A stretch of 64,000 bases of DNA from Chryseobacterium sp. VAUSW3 (GCF_002205795.1 NZ_NIUY01000001.1:434001-498000); one strand, 5' to 3'. Shown: positions 1 through 8,767, counted from the stretch's first letter. Numbers and translations are program-made. The notes: generated by a model not told the origin, from the letters alone.

Positions 1-200
1 TGCCTCCGTCCATTGAAGAGCTGGAGCGAAGACTGGTTTCACGCGCCACCGATGATCCGGAAACCATCAAAACCAGAGTCGCTAAAGCTTCTGAAGAAAT
101 GACGTATAAAGACCAGTTCGATGCAATCATCGTCAATAACGATCTTGACGAAGCGAAAAATACAACAGAAAATATCATGAAAAACTTCCTTCATTCATGA
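1..200 (+). CDS. gmk: Guanylate kinase, C-terminal part (cut by window edge)
   Basis: The reading frame that starts at base 3 is open from the edge and gives the last 65 residues of a protein. It begins PPSIEELERRLVSRATD, matching the segment of guanylate kinase just after the nucleotide-binding core (lid region, then the C-terminal helices ending near NIMKNFLHS). The enzyme phosphorylates GMP to GDP in the cytoplasm. The P-loop lies outside the window, so the call rests on the C-terminal third only. Its stop codon (198-200) overlaps the start codon of the next gene (197-199) in an ATGA arrangement, which suggests translational coupling. Confidence 0.8.
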   Translation, partial: PPSIEELERRLVSRATDDPETIKTRVAKASEEMTYKDQFDAIIVNNDLDEAKNTTENIMKNFLHS

Positions 201-928
201 AAATTGCCATTATCGGCTGCGGATGGTTAGGCAAAAGGTTGGCGAAACATCTTACCGGCCGGAATCATCACGTCATCGTGACGACTACTTCTCCTGAAAA
301 AGTTGAGGAGTTGAAGGAAGTTGCGGCAGAAGTTCATGTGCTCGATTTCAGTAAAGATTTTGACGCAGATTTCCTGAATTCTGCCGAAGTTGCTATTTTC
401 AGCATGCCTGTTTCCCGCCATTCATGGTTTGAAGGTTTTAAAAAATTGGGAACTCAGTTCAGAAAATCCCTGTTTTTCAGCTCTACCGGAATTTACCCTC
501 AGCAAAACGGAATCTTTACCGAAGAACATCGTGAAAATCTTCGCGGAGATCTTCTGGCTTCAGAGCAATTGGTTAAAACCAAATATCCTGAAACCATTAT
601 TCTGCGTTTGGGTGGTTTGATGGGTGACGAAAGATCCCTGAAGAATTTTTATGCAGACAGACAACCGCCTGAGCCCGAAAAAAAAGTAAATTACATCCAT
701 TACGGAGATATTTCAGCAATGGTAGAACTTTTGCTCTCTGCAGACCATCACAATAAACTTTATAATATCGTTGCACCGGAACATCCTACGGTTCTTGAGG
801 TATTAAACGGTGATAAAGAAGCAGGCAAATCCAGTATAAATGAAGACGGCGACCGAATCATCTCGTCTAATCTTTTCATTAAAGAATTTAATTATAAATT
901 TATACATCCGAATCCTAAATATTTTTAA
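197..928 (+). CDS. NAD(P)-binding Rossmann-fold protein, YeeZ-like
   Basis: This 243-residue protein begins with a Rossmann dinucleotide-binding loop, IIGCGWLG at residues 5-12. The body has the pattern of atypical short-chain dehydrogenase/epimerases of the YeeZ type: a strand after the first helix (HVIVTTTS), SSTGIYP near residue 95, and LRLGGLMG near residue 137, where the family usually keeps a G/P-rich substrate-pocket segment. The classical YxxxK catalytic pair is not obvious, so catalysis may be weak or different. The substrate is unknown. The gene overlaps gmk by 4 bp and sits 2 bp before nadA, so the three are probably cotranscribed. Confidence 0.75.
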   Translation: MKIAIIGCGWLGKRLAKHLTGRNHHVIVTTTSPEKVEELKEVAAEVHVLDFSKDFDADFLNSAEVAIFSMPVSRHSWFEGFKKLGTQFRKSLFFSSTGIYPQQNGIFTEEHRENLRGDLLASEQLVKTKYPETIILRLGGLMGDERSLKNFYADRQPPEPEKKVNYIHYGDISAMVELLLSADHHNKLYNIVAPEHPTVLEVLNGDKEAGKSSINEDGDRIISSNLFIKEFNYKFIHPNPKYF

Positions 929-930
929 TC

Positions 931-1950
931 ATGAGTACAGCGAATTTAGATAAAGCAAAATCGAATCTTCCGGTAAGGGGATTCTTAAAAATAGATGATC
1001 TTGTAATTCCTCAGGGCGAAGAACTGGTACAGGCCATTTTGGATCTTAAAAAGGAAAAAAATGCAGTAATCCTTGCACATTATTACCAGCCGCCAGCCAT
1101 TCAGGATATCGCAGATTTCCTGGGAGATTCCCTTCAGTTGGCACGTCAGGCAAAGGAAACCGATGCCGACATGATCGCGTTCTGTGGGGTACATTTCATG
1201 GCCGAAGCTGCCAAAATCCTGAATCCTACAAAAAAAGTAGTCCTTCCGGATACCCAGGCAGGCTGCTCACTGGCCGACGGCTGCAGCGGTGAAGGTCTCC
1301 GGGCCATGCGCGCAAAACATCCCAATGCGCTTATCGCCACCTACATCAACTGTAACGCGGAGACGAAAGCAGAATCTGATATTATTGTAACCAGCTCCAA
1401 TGCGGAAACCATTATTAAATCACTGCCCGAAGACCGCCCGATCATCTTCGCACCCGATAAAAACCTTGGTGCTTATTTAGCAAAAAAAACCGGCCGCGAA
1501 ATGATTCTGTGGGACGGAAGCTGCATCGTACACGAAGCCTTCTCCATGGAAAGAATCGCAAAACAGTTGGCAGAACATCCCGATGCCAAACTGATTGCGC
1601 ATCCTGAAAGCGAATCTGCTGTCCTCGATCTTGCGCATTTTGTGGGCTCCACCTCAGCATTACTCAATTACGTGGAAAAAGATGACTGCCAGAGATTCAT
1701 CGTGGCGACTGAAGAAGGAATTCTGCACGAGATGAAAAAACGTGCACCACATAAAGAACTGATTCCTGCTTTGGTTTTTGATGAAAGCTGCAACTGTTCG
1801 GAATGTTTTTACATGAAGAGAAACACGATGGAAAAACTGTACCTCTGCATGAAATACGAGTTGCCCGAGATTTTAATTGATGAGGAACTTCGCCTGAAAG
1901 CCCTGAAACCCATCGAAGCCATGCTTGAACTGAGCAAGACGATAAAATAA
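931..1950 (+). CDS. nadA: Quinolinate synthase NadA
   Basis: NadA condenses iminoaspartate with dihydroxyacetone phosphate to quinolinate, the precursor of NAD, using an oxygen-sensitive [4Fe-4S] cluster. The 339-residue length is normal. Visible family motifs are the substrate segment ILAHYYQPP near residue 48 and the cluster cysteines: C112 (in QAGCSLADGC), C198 (in DGSCIVHE) and the C-terminal cysteine group at 287, 289 and 292 (SCNCSEC). The start follows the upstream stop by 2 bp. nadB and nadC are not in this window, so the rest of the pathway is encoded elsewhere. Just after the stop lies a long palindrome (1960-1992). Confidence 0.96.
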   Translation: MSTANLDKAKSNLPVRGFLKIDDLVIPQGEELVQAILDLKKEKNAVILAHYYQPPAIQDIADFLGDSLQLARQAKETDADMIAFCGVHFMAEAAKILNPTKKVVLPDTQAGCSLADGCSGEGLRAMRAKHPNALIATYINCNAETKAESDIIVTSSNAETIIKSLPEDRPIIFAPDKNLGAYLAKKTGREMILWDGSCIVHEAFSMERIAKQLAEHPDAKLIAHPESESAVLDLAHFVGSTSALLNYVEKDDCQRFIVATEEGILHEMKKRAPHKELIPALVFDESCNCSECFYMKRNTMEKLYLCMKYELPEILIDEELRLKALKPIEAMLELSKTIK

Positions 1951-1959
1951 TAAATTAAA

Positions 1960-1992
1960 AGCGTTGTTAGGGCTCAGAGCCCTAACAGCGCT
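1960..1992. repeat. 33-bp palindrome between nadA and folB
   Basis: Two arms of 16 bases (1960-1975 and 1977-1992) are complementary at 15 of 16 positions around a single base, so RNA from either strand can form a GC-rich hairpin. No run of T follows on either strand, so it is not a standard intrinsic terminator. It resembles the REP-like palindromes dispersed between Bacteroidota genes, but that relation is inferred; the window holds no second identical copy. Confidence 0.6.
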
Positions 1993-2003
1993 ATGTGTAA
2001 AAT

Positions 2004-2363
2004 ATGACTTCAAAAATCATTTTCGATAACTTAAAAATCTACGCCTATCATGGCGTTCTTCCCGAAGAAACCATTATCGGAACCTATTTCATCCTGAATG
2101 TTGAAATTCACGCTGATGTTTGGAAAGCGACGGAAACTGATGATCTGCACGACACCATCAACTATGCAGAAATCAATGCGTTGATTCATGAGGAAATGAA
2201 AATTCCGTCGCAGCTGATGGAACATGTCTGTGGCAGGATCATGCGGAAAATTAAAGACACCTTCCCGCAGATCACCTTTCTTTCATTAAAAATGACGAAA
2301 ACAAATCCGCCAATGCAGGGGGAAATGGACGGTGTATCGGTGTATTTTGAAAAGAAATTCTAA
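2004..2363 (+). CDS. folB: Dihydroneopterin aldolase FolB
   Basis: FolB cleaves 7,8-dihydroneopterin to 6-hydroxymethyl-dihydropterin and glycolaldehyde in folate synthesis. The 119-residue length is typical of this octameric tunnelling-fold family. Near the N terminus, YAYHGVLPEE (13-22) carries the pterin-anchoring glutamate E22. Near residue 100, LKMTKTNPP contains the conserved lysine that takes part in catalysis. folE, which makes the upstream pterin, is also in this window (58727-59392) but is unlinked. The gene lies between two palindromic elements (1960-1992 and 2400-2440), so it may be expressed with nadA only partly. Confidence 0.95.
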   Translation: MTSKIIFDNLKIYAYHGVLPEETIIGTYFILNVEIHADVWKATETDDLHDTINYAEINALIHEEMKIPSQLMEHVCGRIMRKIKDTFPQITFLSLKMTKTNPPMQGEMDGVSVYFEKKF

Positions 2364-2399
2364 GGGGAATTAAATCAGATTTAAGAAAACATGAATAGC

Positions 2400-2440
2400 A
2401 GCGGGCTTCAGCCCGCTTATCTTTTGTCCCAACGCGTGGG
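2400..2440. repeat. REP-like double hairpin downstream of folB
   Basis: A perfect 7-bp GC-rich stem with loop TTCA occupies 2400-2417. It is followed at 2428-2440 by a second small palindrome centred on ACGCG (CCCA...TGGG). No T-run follows directly. The compact GC-rich double hairpin in an AT-rich intergenic space resembles REP/RAYT-type palindromes of Bacteroidota; no RAYT transposase gene is present here. Confidence 0.55.
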
Positions 2441-2506
2441 CTTTAGATAAAACATAAATCCTAAAAATCTGCGACCTTTATCAGATTGGCGGAAGTTCCT
2501 GCAGCC

Positions 2507-2535
2507 TTGATCCCAAAATATTTTCAGTAAATTTG
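2507..2535 (+). promoter_or_regulatory. Promoter for lnt (Bacteroidota type)
   Basis: TTG at 2507-2509 is followed after 18 bases by TAAATTTG (2528-2535), matching the Bacteroidota TTG/TAnnTTTG consensus. It lies 53 bp before the lnt start codon, giving a leader of about 45 nt. Confidence 0.6.
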
Positions 2536-2588
2536 TGCGGCCACAAAATTTTTCAGGCCCGTACCATCTCAAATAAAGACAACATTCA

Positions 2589-4220
2589 ATGAAATATATT
2601 GTACTTTCATTAATCTCTGCCATGCTCCTCAGCATTTCGTGGCCCACCTACGGAATCCCGTTCTTCATCTTTGTCGCCCTCGTTCCTCTGCTGATGATGG
2701 AACACGACATTTCGAAATTTTCGGGAATCAAAAACAAAGGCAGTCTTGTTTTCGGACTTTCCTATATCTGCTTTCTGATCTGGAACATCGTAACCACAGG
2801 CTGGCTCTACGGGTCGAAGAATCCAGACGGAACCCACTCGCTTTTTGCAGTCGCTGTTCCTGTCATCCTCAATTCGCTGTTCTACTCCTTCATCTTTCAG
2901 CTCTATCACTGGTACAAAAATGCGCAGGGCACCTATTGGGGGCTTACTTTTTTTGTCGCCATCTGGATGTGTTTCGAGAAATTTCACCTCAGCTGGGAAC
3001 TGACCTGGCCGTGGCTGAATTTGGGCAATGTGTTCGCAGATTACCCGAAAATCATTCAGTGGTACGATACACTGGGCGCTACGGGTGGAAGTTTCTGGAT
3101 TTTACTCATCAATGTGTATGCTTTCTATACGCTAAGAATCTGGGAAGCCGGCCGCAAAAGAAAATCTTTAATCATCAATTCCGCGGTTTTAGTCATTGGC
3201 ATCGCCGTTCCGATGCTGATTTCTTTGGTGAAGTACAATAATTTCGATGAAAAACCAATCGAGTCCGTGAATGTACTCATGCTGCAGCCCGAACTTGATC
3301 CTTACACCGAAAAATATTCGAAAGACAGTTTAACCATTCTGAATGATTTACTCACGCTGGCGGAAACAAATTCCAAGGGACAGATCGATTATTACATCGG
3401 TCCGGAAACCTCAATTCCCGGCTTTGGTTCCATTTCTGAAAACGGTTTTGAGCAGAGCATGCTTTTGAATACGGTAAAAGGTTTTCTTGCCCAACATCCA
3501 AAATCGGTGTTTGCGACAGGCATTTCATCTCACCGTTTTTATACCGATGAAAATGAAAAATCTGAAACCGCTTACCAAACTTCACAGGGTATGTATGTTG
3601 ACAGCTATAATTCTGCCGTTCAGATTATTCCGAATCAGAAAGTAGAAGTTTACCACAAAGGGAAACTGGTTCCCGGCGTTGAAATTTTCCCATATATCAA
3701 CGTACTGAAACCGCTTTTAGGCGATGCCATGCTGAATCTTGGCGGCACCACGGCTTCTTTAGGAATTGATAAAGAGAGAATCGCATTCACCAACCCTTAC
3801 AATCCCGGAAAACTGGCTCCAATCATCTGTTATGAAAGTATTTATGGAGAATTCGTAACGGATTATGTAAAAAAAGGTGCCAACTTTCTGGCCATCATGA
3901 CCAACGATTCCTGGTGGGGCGTTACCCAGGGCCACCAGCAGCTCATGGCGTATGCGAGACTGCGCGCGATTGAAACCCGCCGCGAAATCGCCCGTTCCGC
4001 AAACAGTGGAATTTCTGCCCACATTAATGCCAGAGGAGATGTACTGGCTGATACGCTGTACGGCGACAAAACGACGCTCTTCGCCAAAATTAATCTTTAT
4101 GACGGCATGACTTTTTACAGCAGAGCCGGCGACTTGCTGTCAAGAATTTCTGTTTTTGTCTTGGGATTTCTCGTTTTTTACACGCTGATTAAGAAATTCC
4201 AGAACAGGAAGAAAGGTTAA
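2589..4220 (+). CDS. lnt: Apolipoprotein N-acyltransferase
   Basis: Lnt adds the third acyl chain to the N-terminal cysteine of lipoproteins at the periplasmic face of the inner membrane. The 543-residue protein has the family layout: several N-terminal membrane helices (about residues 1-215), a periplasmic carbon-nitrogen hydrolase domain (about 225-495), and one last helix. The catalytic triad is visible: Glu near 275 (IGPETSIPG), Lys near 357 (YHKGKLVPGVE) and Cys near 413 (IICYESIYGEF). It has its own promoter after the folB-side repeats and is convergent with the helicase gene, whose stop is only 7 bp away. Confidence 0.95.
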   Translation: MKYIVLSLISAMLLSISWPTYGIPFFIFVALVPLLMMEHDISKFSGIKNKGSLVFGLSYICFLIWNIVTTGWLYGSKNPDGTHSLFAVAVPVILNSLFYSFIFQLYHWYKNAQGTYWGLTFFVAIWMCFEKFHLSWELTWPWLNLGNVFADYPKIIQWYDTLGATGGSFWILLINVYAFYTLRIWEAGRKRKSLIINSAVLVIGIAVPMLISLVKYNNFDEKPIESVNVLMLQPELDPYTEKYSKDSLTILNDLLTLAETNSKGQIDYYIGPETSIPGFGSISENGFEQSMLLNTVKGFLAQHPKSVFATGISSHRFYTDENEKSETAYQTSQGMYVDSYNSAVQIIPNQKVEVYHKGKLVPGVEIFPYINVLKPLLGDAMLNLGGTTASLGIDKERIAFTNPYNPGKLAPIICYESIYGEFVTDYVKKGANFLAIMTNDSWWGVTQGHQQLMAYARLRAIETRREIARSANSGISAHINARGDVLADTLYGDKTTLFAKINLYDGMTFYSRAGDLLSRISVFVLGFLVFYTLIKKFQNRKKG

Positions 4221-4227
4221 AGTTAGG

Positions 4228-6354
4228 TTAAGAATTTTTCCTGAAATTGTAATGGTTCATCAGAATCCGGATTTCGTTGAATTCAAAATCATTTGGCAGG
4301 ATTTTCTTCCAGTCGGATAAGGTTTCGGCGCTGCTGTTTTTTTTGAATTCTTTTTCGAAGGTTTTAATCTTTTCTTTATCGAAAACCCTCGTAAGATCGA
4401 GCAAACCCTGATCTGCGAATTTGGCCAGATGGCCGTAAATGGTTTCGGTCACCAACCCGCGTTCTCTGGCAATTTCCGGGATGGTTTTGCCCTCCTCAAA
4501 AAACTGGAAGGTGAGGATGTGCGACGGAATTTTCGCAATTTTAGTCGTCACTTTCACATCATTCTCGGGATCGAAAAGCTGCGTTTCCAGCAGATGAAGG
4601 TCTTTCAAACCATTCAGATAATCTTCCAGATCATCCAGAAAAACCCGGAAGTCTTCGTTATACTGTTTCAGCCCTTTCACGCCTTTACTTTCGGCATAAA
4701 ATTCTTTCAGCGGACTGAAAATCTTCGCATTTACATTCGTAAAAAAGAAATTCACCGCCCCTTTTGCCTTGGCTTCAATCTCACTCCATTCCTCTTCGCC
4801 ACTAATGAATTTGCGTGTTTTCTGCTGAATGATTTTTTCGAATTTCTCGCAGACTGACGCAAATTTTTCGATTTCGGGTTTGATGCCGTGATAAAGAAAT
4901 TTTACTTTCTCTTTATCCAGCATTTTGCTGTGATTCGCTGAATTATGCCATAGCTGCAACGCAGGAAGAATCCATTTACAGTCGATCCTGCTGATGATTT
5001 TATGGATGCTGTAATCGTATTTTTCAGTATTCAAAATTTCTTCGATGCGGTTATTGGCATTCGTTTCATCCTGAAATTTCGAAACCCTACGGTCGGAAAA
5101 AATAACATCAGGAGTAATTTTAGATTTCAGGACGATTCCTTCCAAAGTCCGGCAGCGGGAAAGTGCGACATATACCTGGCCGGAAGCAAAAGATTTTCCG
5201 GCATCGATGATGAGCCGGTCGAAAGTAAGGCCCTGAGATTTATGGATCGTAACCGCCCACGCAAGCCGTACCGGATACTGTTTGAAACTTCCCAGCACCT
5301 CTTCCTGAATGCTTTTGTCTTCACCCAAAGAATAGCGTTTCTGCTCCCAGGTTTCTTTCTTGAGTTTATAAATTTCGTCTTCACCATCGATGATGACGCT
5401 GATTTCCTTTTCGTCAACTTCAACCACTTCTGCAAGTTTACCGTTGAAATATCTTTTTTCGCCGCTGGCATCGTTTCGGATGAACATAATCTGCGCACCG
5501 ACTTTCAGCTCCAGGATTTCGTCATTCGGAAATTGGTTTTCATTAAAATTTCCGATGATTTCCGCATGATAAAAACGTGCTTTCCCCGGAAGTGCCGCCA
5601 ATTTTTTCTGATTGATTTCATCGGCCATCCTGTTGTGCGAAGTGAGATAAACATAAGGTTCATCTTTGGGTTCGAAATCCGGCAGATATCTTTTGTTAAG
5701 CGTCTCGAAATCGATGTCGCCCACTTCTCCGTCTCGGATTTCGTTCAGTATTTCGAGGAATTTCTCATCTTTCTGCCGGTAAACGGTGGTAAGTTCAAGC
5801 GTGATGAGCGGAAGTTCCTTCAACGCATAGCTGTCGAAGAAAAACGGTGAACTGTAATACTGTTTCAGAACATATTCGTCGCGTACCACCGGCGGTAACT
5901 GATAAAGATCGCCGATAAAAAGCATCTGCACACCACCAAATTTCTGCTGGTTCCGGCGCACATGCCTCAGCGAAAAATCCATCATATCCAGAACATCGGC
6001 TCTTAACATTGAAACCTCATCAATGATAATCATTTCAATTTCGCGCAGCAGTTTCAGTTTGTCTTTGCGGTATTTGAAATGATGCATGAGATCGGCAATA
6101 TTGTTGGCCAGATTACTGTCGACCCTCTCTGTGGTCGGAAGAAAAGTACGCAGCGGCAATCCGAACATCGAATGAATTGTAACCCCGCCGGCATTAATTG
6201 CAGCAATTCCGGTAGGCGCAACCACGATATGTTTCTTGCGGGTTTTGCGCACAAAATCGTTCAGAAAAGTGGTTTTTCCCGTTCCCGCTTTTCCGGTGAG
6301 AAAAATACTGCGGCTGGTATGTTCTGCCAAATTGAAGAGAGATTCATTCATCAT
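4228..6354 (-). CDS. PIF1-like superfamily 1 helicase with C-terminal helix-turn-helix domain
   Basis: This 708-residue ATPase has Walker A GKAGTGKTT at residues 21-29, the PIF1-type sequence APTGIAAINAGG just after it, Walker B IIIDEVSML near residue 110, and motif VI-like VALSRCRTLEG near residue 405. These place it with PIF1/RecD-like 5'-3' DNA helicases, which unwind replication or recombination intermediates and G-quadruplexes. After residue 450 comes a long helical region. Near residues 610-640 lies FEEGKTIPEIARERGL followed by TETIYGHLAKF, which matches the HTH_40-type domain found at the C terminus of some RecQ helicases. The start MMNESLF is chosen because the P-loop lies very close to the N terminus, as usual. 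It stands alone, convergent with lnt. Confidence 0.88.
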   Translation of the reverse strand: MMNESLFNLAEHTSRSIFLTGKAGTGKTTFLNDFVRKTRKKHIVVAPTGIAAINAGGVTIHSMFGLPLRTFLPTTERVDSNLANNIADLMHHFKYRKDKLKLLREIEMIIIDEVSMLRADVLDMMDFSLRHVRRNQQKFGGVQMLFIGDLYQLPPVVRDEYVLKQYYSSPFFFDSYALKELPLITLELTTVYRQKDEKFLEILNEIRDGEVGDIDFETLNKRYLPDFEPKDEPYVYLTSHNRMADEINQKKLAALPGKARFYHAEIIGNFNENQFPNDEILELKVGAQIMFIRNDASGEKRYFNGKLAEVVEVDEKEISVIIDGEDEIYKLKKETWEQKRYSLGEDKSIQEEVLGSFKQYPVRLAWAVTIHKSQGLTFDRLIIDAGKSFASGQVYVALSRCRTLEGIVLKSKITPDVIFSDRRVSKFQDETNANNRIEEILNTEKYDYSIHKIISRIDCKWILPALQLWHNSANHSKMLDKEKVKFLYHGIKPEIEKFASVCEKFEKIIQQKTRKFISGEEEWSEIEAKAKGAVNFFFTNVNAKIFSPLKEFYAESKGVKGLKQYNEDFRVFLDDLEDYLNGLKDLHLLETQLFDPENDVKVTTKIAKIPSHILTFQFFEEGKTIPEIARERGLVTETIYGHLAKFADQGLLDLTRVFDKEKIKTFEKEFKKNSSAETLSDWKKILPNDFEFNEIRILMNHYNFRKNS

Positions 6355-6453
6355 CCAAATTTAAAGAAAATCATTAATCTTTCAACAAACCAGACAGATT
6401 AAATAAGTTCTGTATTTTAGAGTTCAAAGCTGTGTAGTCTCGGGAAAAGGCAA

Positions 6454-6461
6454 TATTTTTG
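6454..6461 (+). promoter_or_regulatory. Possible -7 element before the 6479 lipoprotein gene
   Basis: TATTTTTG fits TAnnTTTG and ends 17 bp before the start codon. The upstream TTG element is not clear, so this is weak. Confidence 0.35.
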
Positions 6462-6478
6462 CTTTAGCATTATAAATT

Positions 6479-6940
6479 ATGAAAATGAAAAACATATTCA
6501 TCATCGGAATCGCTTTACTTTCACTCGTTTCGTGCAAAACAAAAAAATCTGCAGAAAACACCGATACCCTTCCCAAAGACATCTCGCTGAAACCTGAAAA
6601 CAATATGGCCCAGCAGGAAGATCGACAGCAATTAACTTCCCTAATGAGAGAAATCGATGCCTTTATTGCGCTGCAACCGTGCACCAATCCTGCTGATTGG
6701 AAATTTACAGCCATCGGCGCAAAACCCTGTGGCGGTCCGAGTTCGTATATTGCTTATCCCACAAAACTTGAAGCGCAGATTCTTCCAAAAATTGAACATT
6801 TCACCCAGATGCAGTCGGCTTTCAATAAAAAATACAATTTAATGTCGGACTGTGCGATGGTAATGCCTCCTTCTGAAATAAGATGCGAAAATGGAAAGGC
6901 GGTTTTGGTGAGAGATTCCGGAGTTACGGCAATCCAGTAA
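6479..6940 (+). CDS. Small lipoprotein of unknown function
   Basis: The 153-residue protein starts with a lipoprotein signal peptide: a charged MKMK, a hydrophobic stretch, then the lipobox LVSC with the acylated cysteine at C19, followed by Lys-rich residues. The mature part has a short helical region and the pattern QPCTNPADWKFTAIGAKPCG near residues 62-81, in which the two cysteines may form a disulfide, plus a C-terminal cysteine pair (DCAMV, IRCENG). I do not recognise the family. Its stop codon touches the stop of the convergent YihY gene (6940/6941), so the two transcripts must overlap at their 3' ends. Confidence 0.75.
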   Translation: MKMKNIFIIGIALLSLVSCKTKKSAENTDTLPKDISLKPENNMAQQEDRQQLTSLMREIDAFIALQPCTNPADWKFTAIGAKPCGGPSSYIAYPTKLEAQILPKIEHFTQMQSAFNKKYNLMSDCAMVMPPSEIRCENGKAVLVRDSGVTAIQ

Positions 6941-7876
6941 TCAGCCAACGCTCTGGTTGCTGTCGGTTTTATGCATGGTGTCCTTCAGTAATTTTGCGGC
7001 GCTCCATTTTGCATGTTTTGAAGGCCTGATGTTGTGGTTCATTTTGTTTGCATACACTTTGGTAAATTCCGCACCGAAGAACACCAGCTGGCAAGAGTAA
7101 TTCACCCACATCATAAGGAGAATAATTGTTCCGGCGGCTCCAAAAATTGATGTAGGTTTCGAAATTTCAAAATAAAAACCGAGAAGGAATTTTCCGATAT
7201 TAAAAAGCAACGCAGTGACGAAAGCGCCCATCCAGACCGACCGCCAGGAAATTTCAACGTCGGGTAACACCTTGAACATCAGCGCAAAAAGCACAACAAT
7301 CACGGCAAAACTTAAAACAAAGTTGAGGACCTGAACCATTAAAAAGGTTTCGAGGCCAAAATGTCGTGTAATCCATTCATTGGCCAATCCAAGCATCGAT
7401 GATAAAATAAGGCTGGTTAACAGTAAAAAGGCGATAATGAGAATCATCCCCAGCGAGTTGGCACGGTCGAGTACATATTTCTGAAAGGCTTTTTTAGGAG
7501 CCGCTTCCACATCCCACAGCGTATTTAGACTGTGCTGCATCTGAAAAAACAACGTGGTTGCCCCAAAAATAAGCGTCAGAATTCCGAAGATTTTCATCAA
7601 GACATTCTGGTTGTCCCATACGGCACTGGCAATCATGGTCTGCAGACTGTCGGCAATTTCTTTGCCGGCAATTCCGCTAGCCTGCGCCGTAATCTGTCCC
7701 TGCACGGCTTCGTTACCGAAAAAGATTCCGGCAATCCAGATGACAATAATGAGCAATCCCGGCAGCGAAAAAATCGCGTAATAGGCAAGACTTGCCGAAT
7801 CGCGTGACGCATTGCCGCTGTTCCATTCCGTAAAGGTTTCTTTCAGAAGCTGCCAGGTGAATTTTAGGTATTTCAT
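6941..7876 (-). CDS. YihY/BrkB family inner-membrane protein
   Basis: The protein has at least six hydrophobic segments and the conserved YihY-family core: a start like MKYLKFTWQLLKETFTEW, ASLAYYAIFSLPGLLIIVIW, IFGAAGTIILLMMWVNYSCQLVFFGAEFT and a charged tail. The family is widespread; early suggestions of ribonuclease or serum-resistance roles are not supported, and its molecular function is unknown. An upstream in-frame ATG at 7898-7900 would add eight hydrophobic residues. I prefer the ATG at 7874-7876 because it gives the usual family N terminus. The gene is monocistronic and convergent with the small lipoprotein gene. Confidence 0.88.
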   Translation of the reverse strand: MKYLKFTWQLLKETFTEWNSGNASRDSASLAYYAIFSLPGLLIIVIWIAGIFFGNEAVQGQITAQASGIAGKEIADSLQTMIASAVWDNQNVLMKIFGILTLIFGATTLFFQMQHSLNTLWDVEAAPKKAFQKYVLDRANSLGMILIIAFLLLTSLILSSMLGLANEWITRHFGLETFLMVQVLNFVLSFAVIVVLFALMFKVLPDVEISWRSVWMGAFVTALLFNIGKFLLGFYFEISKPTSIFGAAGTIILLMMWVNYSCQLVFFGAEFTKVYANKMNHNIRPSKHAKWSAAKLLKDTMHKTDSNQSVG

Positions 7877-8062
7877 AACGAATTTTAAGATCAAAAACAT
7901 TCACCCTCCATGAGAGCCCGTTTCGAAGGTGATTTGGATGAATATTTTTTATCTTTCTTCAAAATTCGTTCCTACTTTTCTGGAGCGGCGTTGTCAGATC
8001 TTAAAATCACACAGATATTTTAGGCCCATTTTCAGAACACATGGAAACGTAATATAAATGAA

Positions 8063-8251
8063 TCAATGCAAATGCACAAAATTCATCCAGGTTTTCTGCA
8101 TCCAAAAAAGGTAGAATATCAGAAGTAATACACAAATGATGATGACATAATTTCTGGCGCTGTTGTATCTGAATCGGTAATACAGTCCAAATATGGCGGA
8201 TAATGGAATTGCAACAAAAATTAAGATTACAAGAGCAAAGAATCCAATCAT
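8063..8251 (-). CDS. Small two-helix membrane protein, unknown function
   Basis: The 62-residue protein has two predicted membrane helices (about residues 4-24 and 33-52) separated by a short basic loop YYRFRYNSARN. Its ATG (8249-8251) directly follows the stop codon of the gamma-carbonic anhydrase gene (8252-8254), so it would be translated from the same transcript. The good fit to that junction and its membrane-protein character support a real gene, but I recognise no family. The 160 bp beyond it (7901-8062) holds nothing I can identify. Confidence 0.6.
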   Translation of the reverse strand: MIGFFALVILIFVAIPLSAIFGLYYRFRYNSARNYVIIICVLLLIFYLFWMQKTWMNFVHLH

Positions 8252-8767
8252 TTATTCCTTATACCAACCAGAATATTTTACGTAGTTGTTGGCGATACGG
8301 TTTACTTCGCCTTCCAGCAGTTCCGATGAAATATCCTTGATTTTTCTCGCCGGAATTCCTCCCCAGACTTCACCCGATTTTATATGGGTGCCCTGCGTGA
8401 CAACAGAACCTGCGCCTACAATGGAATTGCTTTCAACCAGGCAGTCATCCATCACAATGGCGCCCATACCGATCAGCACGTTGTCTTTGATAGTACAGCC
8501 GTGAACAATAGCATTATGCCCGATGGAAACATTATTGCCGATGATGAGAGGGAATTTCTCGAAAGTACAGTGCAGCATGGCATTATCCTGAACGTTTACC
8601 TGATCTCCCATTTTTATAAAGTGCACATCGCCGCGAATCACTGCGTTATACCAAATGCTGCAGTCTCTGCCCATCGTTACGTCACCAATTACGGTTGCGG
8701 TTTCCGCGAGAAATGTATTCTCGCCAATTTGTGGGGTCTTTCCTAAAAGTTCTTTAATTAATGCCAT
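8252..8767 (-). CDS. Gamma-carbonic anhydrase-like hexapeptide-repeat protein
   Basis: The 171-residue protein is a left-handed beta-helix of the YrdA/PaaY gamma-class carbonic anhydrase family: imperfect hexapeptide repeats run from GENTFLAETATVIGDV to SNSIVGAGSVV, followed by a C-terminal helix. The three metal-binding histidines expected of the class can be placed in the stretch from VQDNAMLHC to SIGHNAIVHGC. Such proteins bind Zn or Fe as trimers; activity on CO2 is not proven for many members. I start at the ATG at 8765-8767 (MALIKELLGK), because the 34 residues further upstream in the same frame do not look like the family and cover the likely regulatory region. Confidence 0.88.
   Translation of the reverse strand: MALIKELLGKTPQIGENTFLAETATVIGDVTMGRDCSIWYNAVIRGDVHFIKMGDQVNVQDNAMLHCTFEKFPLIIGNNVSIGHNAIVHGCTIKDNVLIGMGAIVMDDCLVESNSIVGAGSVVTQGTHIKSGEVWGGIPARKIKDISSELLEGEVNRIANNYVKYSGWYKE

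Noticed and set aside
2610-3241. Antisense and other-frame ORFs over lnt
   Set aside because: They overlap the lnt frame with the complete CN-hydrolase triad and show no signals of their own.
5002-5850. Long plus-strand frame of 282 residues opposite the PIF1-like helicase
   Set aside because: It lies entirely antisense to a well-conserved helicase coding region. Its residues (Phe/Ile-rich) reflect reverse-complement codon bias, and there is no start context.
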